In this document: one piece after another, positions 58,647 through 64,000 of the stretch
How positions within the stretch are numbered: position 1 is the first letter of the stretch
Layout of the letters: every line of letters starts with the position of its first letter
Notes under the pieces: model-generated
What the model was told of the DNA's origin: nothing
Database searches by the model: none
What the model saw: the letters and a program-made list of their open reading frames with translations, nothing else
Program-made: the position numbers and the translations under genes
From: Bacillota bacterium
Lineage (GTDB): Bacteria; Bacillota; Sulfobacillia; JAJZYS01; JAJYTV01
NCBI GenBank assembly: GCA_021847575.1
Contig: JAJZQO010000007.1
Location: 1 to 64,000, forward strand
Reading direction: 5' to 3'
DNA: 64,000 nucleotides

Positions 58647-58772
58647 GATCGTGCGCCCGGCTCGCCAGACGCTCGCGAGCCTGCGGCTCGCAGGCGTCCG
58701 GCAGGCCAGGCCTTCGCTCCTTTCGTTTCCGGTTGCGCCGCTCGGCCAGCCCTGGGCAGCCGCGGGGCCAAT

Positions 58773-59618
58773 CTAGCCCGCGAGTTCCCTTGCGATCGCG
58801 ATCTCGCCGGCGTACTCGCGGTAGTCGTCGACGGGCGTCTCCAGGATCAGCGGCAAGGAGCGCAGGAAGTCGTTGCGCAGGATCGCCTGCATGCCCTCCA
58901 CCCCGATCGCCCCCTGGCCGATCTTCTCGTGGCGGTCGCGGTGGGAGCCGAGCGGGCCCTTCGAGTCGTTGAGGTGCATCGCACGCACATGCTGGAGCCC
59001 GACGATGTCCCCAAGCTCCGCGACCATGTGGGCTACTCCCGTCGGGGTGCGCAGGTCGTAGCCGGCGGCGAAAAGGTGACAGCTGTCCAGACAGACCCCG
59101 AGCCGCGGGTCCTTGACGCGATCGAGCATCTCCCGGATCTGCGCGAAGGTGCAGCCCACTTCGCTCCCCTGCCCGGACATCGTCTCGATCAGCAGCATCG
59201 TCTCGCCGGTCGGCACGGCCAGCACGTCCTCGAGCGTGGCGACGAGGCGGTCGAGCCCTGCCGCGGGGCCGTCGCCCTGGTGGCTGCCGGGATGGAAGTT
59301 CAGGAATTCGCCGCCGAAGCTGTTGGCGCGCAGGAGATCGTCGCGCAGCACCATGCGGGCGAACTCGGCCACCTTTTGATCACGGCCCGCGGGGTTGACC
59401 GTGTAGGGCAGGTGCCCGACCGTCTGTCGCACGTCGGTTTCCCGGCTGAGCGCCAAAAAGCGCTCAGCCTCCTCTGCGGGAATCAGGCGGGCGGCCCCGC
59501 CGCGCGGGTTGCGCGTGAAGTAGGCGAACGTGTTGGCCCCGATCGCCTGGGCATCCTCTATGGCCTTGGCCAGGCCCCGGCTGATCGAAAGATGTGCGCC
59601 CAGTCTGAGCTCTGCCAT
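58773..59618 (-). CDS. nfo: Endonuclease IV (AP endonuclease)
   Basis: A 281 aa TIM-barrel zinc enzyme that cuts DNA at abasic sites. The start LRLGAHLSISRGLAKAIEDAQAIGANTFAYF is the classical signature. Metal ligands appear in FLNFHPGSHQGDG (about 107-119), LLIETMSGQGSEVG (about 142-155), CLDSCHLFAAGYD (about 177-189) and AMHLNDSKGPLGSHRDRHEKIGQG (about 212-235). Start ATG 59618 shares one base with the upstream dehydrogenase stop. DNA repair in a beta-oxidation operon is probably incidental coupling. Confidence 0.9.
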   Translation of the reverse strand: MAELRLGAHLSISRGLAKAIEDAQAIGANTFAYFTRNPRGGAARLIPAEEAERFLALSRETDVRQTVGHLPYTVNPAGRDQKVAEFARMVLRDDLLRANSFGGEFLNFHPGSHQGDGPAAGLDRLVATLEDVLAVPTGETMLLIETMSGQGSEVGCTFAQIREMLDRVKDPRLGVCLDSCHLFAAGYDLRTPTGVAHMVAELGDIVGLQHVRAMHLNDSKGPLGSHRDRHEKIGQGAIGVEGMQAILRNDFLRSLPLILETPVDDYREYAGEIAIARELAG

Positions 59619-60475
59619 CAGGCGTAGTCGTAGAAGCCGGCGCCCGACTTGCGGCCCATGCGGCCCGCCCGCACCAGCTGGTGCAGCAGAAGCGGCGGCT
59701 TGTAGGCCGGGTCGCCGAATTCCCGGTAGAAGTAGTCCATCACGGCATAGCAGACGTCGACGCCAGTGAAGTCGAGCAGCGTGAACGGCCCCATCGGGTG
59801 GTTGAGCCCGAGCTTCACCGCCGTGTCGACATCCTCGACGCTCGCGACGCCCTCCTCGACCACCTTGCACGCCTCGGCCAGGAAGGGCATCAGCACGCGG
59901 TTGACGACGAACCCCGGCTGGTCCTTCTGCACGGCGATCGGCGTCTTGCCGAGCTCCCGCGCGAAGGCCTGCGCTTCGGCCATCGTCTCGTCGCTCGTGT
60001 TGTAGCCGCGCACCACCTCGACCAGTTTCATCACCTGCGCCGGGTTGAAGAAGTGCAGGCCGCAGGTGCGCTCGGGGCGCCCTGTCACACGGCCGATCTC
60101 GGTGATGGACATCGACGAGGTGTTGGTCGCGAGCACGACGCCTGGTCGGACCACCTCGTCCAGGCGGCGGAAGATCGCCTTCTTCGCCTCGAGATCCTCG
60201 TAGATCGCCTCGACGCAGAAGTCCGCCTGGGCGAGGGCGTCCAGGTCGGCCTCGAAGGACAGGCGCCGGAAGGTCTCTTCGGCCGCCTCTTCCGTCAGGC
60301 GGCCCTTGGCGATCGAGCGCCGGTCGATCTCGCGGATGTAGTCCTCGGCCCTTTGCCGCTGCCGTCCGTCCGTCTCGACGACCAGCACCCTGAGTCCCGA
60401 CTGCGCCGCGACATGCGCGATGCCCGATCCCATGGTGCCCGCACCGACAACGCCCAGCGTCCTCACGTCCGCCAT
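59618..60475 (-). CDS. 3-hydroxyacyl-CoA (3-hydroxybutyryl-CoA) dehydrogenase
   Basis: A 285 aa NAD-dependent dehydrogenase. The Rossmann motif is GVVGAGTMGSGIAHVAA (about 8-24). LATNTSSMSITEIG and GLHFFNPAQVMKLVEVV (about 136-152, with the catalytic His) follow, then the C-terminal helical domain NHPMGPFTLLDFTGVDVCYAVMD. It oxidises 3-hydroxyacyl-CoA, plausibly including products of the benzoyl-CoA pathway such as 3-hydroxypimelyl-CoA chains. It is 16 bp after the thiolase gene; ATG 60475 is chosen because upstream sequence is antisense-like. Confidence 0.92.
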   Translation of the reverse strand: MADVRTLGVVGAGTMGSGIAHVAAQSGLRVLVVETDGRQRQRAEDYIREIDRRSIAKGRLTEEAAEETFRRLSFEADLDALAQADFCVEAIYEDLEAKKAIFRRLDEVVRPGVVLATNTSSMSITEIGRVTGRPERTCGLHFFNPAQVMKLVEVVRGYNTSDETMAEAQAFARELGKTPIAVQKDQPGFVVNRVLMPFLAEACKVVEEGVASVEDVDTAVKLGLNHPMGPFTLLDFTGVDVCYAVMDYFYREFGDPAYKPPLLLHQLVRAGRMGRKSGAGFYDYA

Positions 60476-60491
60476 ATCGCCGCCTCCCCGC

Positions 60492-61661
60492 TCACTCGCG
60501 TTCGATCGCCATGGCGATGCCCTGGCCGCCGCCGATGCAGAGCGCCGCAACGCCGCGCCTGAGACCCTGGCGCCGCAACTGGTAGCCGAGCGTCAGCAGC
60601 AGCCTGGCGCCGCTCGCCCCGACCGGGTGGCCGAGCGCGATCGCGCCGCCCTGCACGTTCGTGCGCTCGCGCGGCAGCGAAAGCGCCTGCTCCACCGCAA
60701 GGTACTGGGCCGCAAACGCCTCGTTGACCTCGAAGAGGTCGACATCGCCAAGCTTCCAGCCTGCCATGTCGAGGGCCTTCTCGATCGCCGCGACGGGCCC
60801 GATGCCCATATAGCGCGGGTCGACGCCGACCGAGGCGTAGCCCGCGATGCGCCCAAGGGGTGCCTGGCCGAGGCTGCGGAGCGTCACCGCCCCCGCCACC
60901 ACCACCGCGGCGGCGCCGTCGTTGATGCCCGACGCGTTCCCGGCCGTCACGGTGCCATTCTGGCGGAAGCGCGCCGGGAGCTTCGCGAGCTTCTCGAGGC
61001 TCGTCTCCCGCGGGTGCTCGTCCTGCACCACGTCGCCCTTCTTGGTCGGGACCGCGACGATCTCCTCGGCCATCAGGCCATCCGCCTGCGCCTTGCGGGC
61101 GCGTTCGTGGCTCAGCAGGCTGAAGGCGTCCTGCGCCTCGCGGGAGATCTCGTGGCGCTCGGCGAGGTTCTCCGCCGTATCGGCCATCGCACAGCCGCAG
61201 TAGTCGTCGGTCAGGGTGTCCCAGAGCGCGTCCAGCACCTGCGCGCCGCCAAGCCCCCAGCCGAAGCGCACACCCTGCAGTTGGTAGGGCGCGTTCGACA
61301 TCGACTCCGTGCCGCCCGCCAGCACCGCCTGGGCCTCGCCCAGCACGATCGCCTTGTAGGCCTGCACGGCCGCTTCGAGCCCGCTGCCGCAGAGCCTGTT
61401 CACGGTGAGCGCGGGCACGCGCTCGCCGAGGCCGCTTCTGAGGGCCACGTGGCGGGCGAGATAGGCGGCGCCGCGTCCGCCCTGGATCACATTGCCGAAG
61501 AAGCAGGCGTCGAGCGCGTCGGGGCCGATGCCGCTGCGCGCGATCGCGCCTTTGGCGGCGTATACGCCGAGCTCGAGCGCAGACACATCCTTCAGTCCAC
61601 CGCCGAAACCGCCGAAGGCCGTGCGGGCACCCTCGACCACGTAAACCTCAGGTCCGGACAT
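60492..61661 (-). CDS. Acetyl-CoA acetyltransferase (thiolase)
   Basis: A 389 aa classical thiolase. The nucleophile is in VNRLCGSGLEAAVQAYKAI (about 84-102), the second region is GGTESMSNAPY, and the C-terminal NVQGGAIALGHPVGASGARLLLTL (about 337-360) is followed by GVAALCIGGGQGIAMAIER carrying the CxG cysteine. It cleaves 3-oxoacyl-CoA to acetyl-CoA and a shortened acyl-CoA, next to the dehydrogenase. The start ATG 61661 shares one base with the stop codon of the thioesterase gene. Confidence 0.92.
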   Translation of the reverse strand: MSGPEVYVVEGARTAFGGFGGGLKDVSALELGVYAAKGAIARSGIGPDALDACFFGNVIQGGRGAAYLARHVALRSGLGERVPALTVNRLCGSGLEAAVQAYKAIVLGEAQAVLAGGTESMSNAPYQLQGVRFGWGLGGAQVLDALWDTLTDDYCGCAMADTAENLAERHEISREAQDAFSLLSHERARKAQADGLMAEEIVAVPTKKGDVVQDEHPRETSLEKLAKLPARFRQNGTVTAGNASGINDGAAAVVVAGAVTLRSLGQAPLGRIAGYASVGVDPRYMGIGPVAAIEKALDMAGWKLGDVDLFEVNEAFAAQYLAVEQALSLPRERTNVQGGAIALGHPVGASGARLLLTLGYQLRRQGLRRGVAALCIGGGQGIAMAIERE

Positions 61662-62146
61662 CAGTCCGCCTCCTCCATGCGATGCTTCTCGCGCAGCTTG
61701 AGGCGCTCCTCGCGGCGCTCTCCGGCCTGACGGAAGCGCAGGCGCTCCTCGTCGCTCTCGAGTTCGAGGCGCGATACCTCCTTCGGCCGACCCGCCTCGT
61801 CCACGGCCACCATGGTCAGGAAGGCCGTCGACGTGCGGCGCCGCTCCCCAGTCCGGAGGTTCTCCGCGAGGACCTCGACTTGCGCCTCCATCGAGCTGCG
61901 GCCGACCCAGTTGAGCCAGGAGCGCACGACGATGGCCTCACCCACGTGGACAGGGGCCCGGAACTCCAGGCTGTCCGCGGATGCTGTCACCACGTTGCAG
62001 CGCGCATGGCGCAAGCAGGTGATCGAAGCCGCGATATCCATGAGCTGCATGACGCGGCCGCCGAAGATCGTGCCGAGCGGATTCGCGTCGTTCGGCATCA
62101 CGATCTCGGTCATTTCCACGCGGGAATCCGCTACACGCCTCGCCAA
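61661..62146 (-). CDS. Acyl-CoA thioesterase, YkhA/BACH-type hotdog protein
   Basis: A 161 aa hotdog thioesterase. MPNDANPLGTIFGGRVMQLMDIAASITC (about 17-44) is the YkhA-type signature, with the catalytic Asp/Asn area, and RAPVHVGEAIVVRSWLNWVGRSSMEAQVEV follows. It hydrolyses medium- or long-chain acyl-CoA and may prevent CoA trapping. The ORF starts at TTG 62146 (GGTGG upstream); a GTG at about 62116 giving VEMTEIVMPND is possible and would fit the family better. It is the first gene of the small minus-strand beta-oxidation operon. Confidence 0.88.
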   Translation of the reverse strand: MARRVADSRVEMTEIVMPNDANPLGTIFGGRVMQLMDIAASITCLRHARCNVVTASADSLEFRAPVHVGEAIVVRSWLNWVGRSSMEAQVEVLAENLRTGERRRTSTAFLTMVAVDEAGRPKEVSRLELESDEERLRFRQAGERREERLKLREKHRMEEAD

Positions 62147-62278
62147 TATACCACCACCACACAGAACCTACCGCGTCGCGTGGGTGAACACAAGCCGAGG
62201 TGCGGCATGCGGCAGTCCGCCCGGAATCGACGCGAAACGCCCGTGCCAAGTGGTAGGATCGGGTTGGAGGGATGCGTC

Positions 62279-62908
62279 ATGTCGGACGGGCGCCTGCCTG
62301 AGCGACTGGCAGAGGTGATCGCGCAGCGCTACTGCACCGCTGCCGACCTTCCCCTGCCCTCCGAGCGGCGGCTTGCGGCAGATCTCGGCGCCAGCCGCGC
62401 CATGGTGCGCGAGGCTTTGGCGATCCTGCGCGCGCAGGGCCTCATCCGCGGCGAGGGAGGCCATCCCGCCGTGACGGCCGCTGCCGAACCCAGGCCCAGG
62501 GCGCCGATCGTCGACCGCCTGAGCTTCCTCGAGGCCCGCAGCGTGCTCGAGGGCGAGATCGCCGCGCTGGCCGCCATGCGGGCCGGGCCCGATGGCCACG
62601 CGGAGCTGCGCGAGCATCTGCGCCGCCTGTTCGCGGCGGATACGCCCGAGGCGGCCTGGCAGGCCGAGGCCGACCTGCACAGGGCCTTGCTCAGGGCGGC
62701 GGGCAACCCCCTGCTCGAAAGCCTCTGCCTGCCCCTGATCGAGTCCACCTACCAGCAGTCGCCGCAGGCGTCGGGCCCCGAGCGGTTGCGCGCCCACCAG
62801 CGCCTGATCGCCGCGATCGGCCGTCAGCAGCCCCAGCTCGCCCGCGACCTCCTGCTCGAGCTTTTCAGCCTGCGCGAGCTGTCGCCCAGCGCTACAAGTA
62901 GCGATTGA
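62279..62908 (+). CDS. GntR/FadR-like transcriptional regulator
   Basis: A 209 aa regulator. The N-terminal winged helix has LPSERRLAADLGASRAMVREALAILRAQGLI (about 26-56), and the C-terminal domain is all-alpha FCD-like (LEARSVLEGEIAALAAMRAGP, ADLHRALLRAAGNPLLESLC). Start ATG 62279 has GGAGG 8 nt upstream; the long ORF starting at 61682 is antisense to the thioesterase. It is divergent from the thioesterase-thiolase-dehydrogenase operon and probably regulates it in response to an acyl-CoA or organic acid. The 132 bp between them holds CCTACC and GGTAGG arms. It overlaps the convergent peptidase gene by 17 bp. Confidence 0.87.
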   Translation: MSDGRLPERLAEVIAQRYCTAADLPLPSERRLAADLGASRAMVREALAILRAQGLIRGEGGHPAVTAAAEPRPRAPIVDRLSFLEARSVLEGEIAALAAMRAGPDGHAELREHLRRLFAADTPEAAWQAEADLHRALLRAAGNPLLESLCLPLIESTYQQSPQASGPERLRAHQRLIAAIGRQQPQLARDLLLELFSLRELSPSATSSD

Positions 62909-64000
62909 ACCAGTCCAGGATGGCCCGGTAACGGTGCACCCTGTGCCACGGTTTGCCTGTGCGGCTCATGCCGTGGCTCTCGCCTGGGTAGCGCAGCATC
63001 TCCACCCTGCGGCCGAGCAGCCTGAGCGCCGTGAAAAGCTGCTCGCCCTGCTCGATCGGCAGGCGCATGTCCTGCTCCTGATGTTCGATCAGGAGCGGCG
63101 TGCGGATCTCCGAGGCATACGTCAACGGGGACTGCTGCAGGTATGGCGAGGGATCCTCCCACCAGAGCGGACCGTACTGCGGCACGCGCTCGAAGCCGAC
63201 GTCCGCCGAACCCATCGCGCTCATCCGGTTGACGACCGAGCGCATCGTCACCGCCGCCCGAAAGCGCCTCGAGTGGGATATCGCCCAATTCACCATGAAG
63301 CCGCCGTAGCTGCCGCCGGCGATGCCGAGGCGCAGGGGCGAAAGCTGCGGGAAACGGATCAAGGCCTCGTCGATGGCTGCCATGACGTCCTTGAAGTCCT
63401 TGTCGCCCCAGCGCCCGACGATGGCGTTGCAGAACGCCTCGCCGTAGCCCTGGCTGCCGCGCGGGTTGGTGAAAAGCACCGCGTAGCCCGCGGCGCGCAA
63501 CAGCTGGAACTCGAGATGCAGTCTCATGCCGTACATGCTCATCGGCCCGCCGTGCACCTCGACGACGAGGGGCAGCTGGCCGCTGGAGCCATCCGGCAGC
63601 AGGAGCCAGCAGTCGAGCTCGGGCCCGCCGTCCGCCCGCGCGGTGAAGTGCCGCGGCTCCCGCACCTGCCGCACGAGGCTCTCGGGCAGGCTGCCGGAGA
63701 TCAGCTCCCGCTCCCCCGCCGCGTCGACGATGGCGATGGCGGACGCGCGGCGGAAGTCCGCGTAGGCGATCGCGAAGCCTCGCGCGGGATGGTGGTCGAA
63801 GGCGAAGATGACGCGGTCGCCCTGGAGCACAGGCCGGCAATCGTCGTCGCTGATCTGCCAGATTCCGACGCGCCCCTCGTCGGAAACCTGCGCGTAGACG
63901 CCGCCGCCGCGGGCGACAAGGCTCAATTCCGAAGATGCGCCGATATCGCTGCCGCTCTGGTCGCCCAGAGAGCGGTCCAGACGGCGCGAGATGCAGCGCG
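62892..64000 (-). CDS. S9-family (prolyl oligopeptidase-like) peptidase, cut by the right window edge
   Basis: Only the C-terminal about 369 residues are in the window; the frame stays open to the right edge, reading RCISRRLDRSLGDQSG at the border, so the start lies outside. The part seen contains the end of a beta-propeller and the alpha/beta-hydrolase domain, with LVVEVHGGPMSMYG, the nucleophile elbow GIAGGSYGGFM, Asp in LLIEHQEQDMRLP and His in GESHGMSR. It should act as acylaminoacyl-peptidase or dipeptidyl-peptidase on short peptides. It converges on the gntR-type gene with a 17 bp overlap and has no evident tie to aromatic catabolism. Confidence 0.88.
   Translation of the reverse strand, partial: RCISRRLDRSLGDQSGSDIGASSELSLVARGGGVYAQVSDEGRVGIWQISDDDCRPVLQGDRVIFAFDHHPARGFAIAYADFRRASAIAIVDAAGERELISGSLPESLVRQVREPRHFTARADGGPELDCWLLLPDGSSGQLPLVVEVHGGPMSMYGMRLHLEFQLLRAAGYAVLFTNPRGSQGYGEAFCNAIVGRWGDKDFKDVMAAIDEALIRFPQLSPLRLGIAGGSYGGFMVNWAISHSRRFRAAVTMRSVVNRMSAMGSADVGFERVPQYGPLWWEDPSPYLQQSPLTYASEIRTPLLIEHQEQDMRLPIEQGEQLFTALRLLGRRVEMLRYPGESHGMSRTGKPWHRVHRYRAILDWFNRYL

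Noticed and set aside
1-64000. tRNA, rRNA and CRISPR arrays
   Set aside because: No T-loop (GGTTCGAATCC-like) sequence in a cloverleaf context, no rRNA-like stretch and no regularly spaced direct repeats were found by reading. A dedicated tRNAscan/Infernal run was not possible here.

Overview
The window is GC-rich chromosomal DNA, very probably from a spore-forming, anaerobic or facultatively anaerobic member of the Bacillota. The evidence for this is a complete three-gene nutrient germinant receptor operon (GerA, GerB and GerC types), a Bacillota-style RqcH, strong Shine-Dalgarno sites (AAGGAGG type) before most genes with many GTG/TTG starts, and an oxygen-sensitive class I benzoyl-CoA reductase. 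No tRNA, rRNA, CRISPR array or intact insertion sequence was seen. Because of the high GC, most long ORFs in the supplied track are antisense shadows.

Region 1 (1-9.8 kb): a PHP-type phosphatase, a PaaI-like thioesterase, a minus-strand operon (two-domain ABC permease, ATPase, YoaE-type molybdopterin oxidoreductase), rqcH, and a membrane-anchored GH18 hydrolase behind ridA. Region 2 (9.9-10.9 kb) is a small, odd locus. It holds a glutaredoxin-like gene with an in-frame UGA exactly where the first active-site cysteine should be (UPHC instead of CPHC). Just upstream, 4 nt away, lies a frameshifted gene. Region 3 (11.2-16.5 kb): a lipoprotein with an apparent ATC start, and the germinant receptor operon.

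Region 4 (17.0-41.3 kb) is an unusually long minus-strand catabolic cluster, transcribed from 41281 downwards. In order it encodes a 4-hydroxybenzoyl-CoA-reductase-like enzyme (hcrC, hcrA, hcrB), an aconitase-like isomerase (large and small subunits), a phenylacetate-CoA-ligase-like enzyme, a LeuA-like DRE-TIM enzyme, an indolepyruvate-type ferredoxin oxidoreductase (iorA, iorB fused to ferredoxin), a second 2-oxoacid:ferredoxin oxidoreductase (alpha, beta, gamma), a CaiB-type CoA transferase, enoyl-CoA hydratase, SDR, DUF35 protein, thiolase, PrpF-type isomerase, MFS transporter, ferredoxin-NADP reductase and a benzoate-CoA-ligase-like enzyme. Beyond a 382 bp gap lies an amidohydrolase. Aromatic acid activation and dehydroxylation are recognisable. 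The 2-oxoacid, isomerase and PrpF portion has no standard pathway that I know, and is the best candidate for new metabolism.

Region 5 (41.6-48.3 kb): a hemerythrin-like protein, a PAS-LuxR regulator and a Liv-type ABC importer (livJMHGF). Region 6 (48.9-57.7 kb): a TetR regulator followed by a near-complete benzoyl-CoA degradation operon (dch, oah with an added zinc ribbon, had, bcrC, bcrB, bcrA, bcrD, FdxA-type ferredoxin) and a PaaX regulator. Region 7 (57.8-64 kb): a second amidohydrolase paralogous to the one at 17 kb, an endonuclease IV, 3-hydroxyacyl-CoA dehydrogenase, thiolase, acyl-CoA thioesterase, a GntR regulator, and an S9 peptidase cut by the window edge.

Putting this together (inference): aromatic acids would enter through the Liv or MFS transporters and be activated by CoA ligases. 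Phenolic acids would be dehydroxylated by the Hcr-like enzyme, and benzoyl-CoA would be dearomatised by BcrCBAD with reduced ferredoxin from the 2-oxoacid oxidoreductases. Dch, Had and Oah would then open the ring, and the thiolases and dehydrogenase finish by beta-oxidation. TetR, PaaX, GntR and PAS-LuxR regulators would control the modules.
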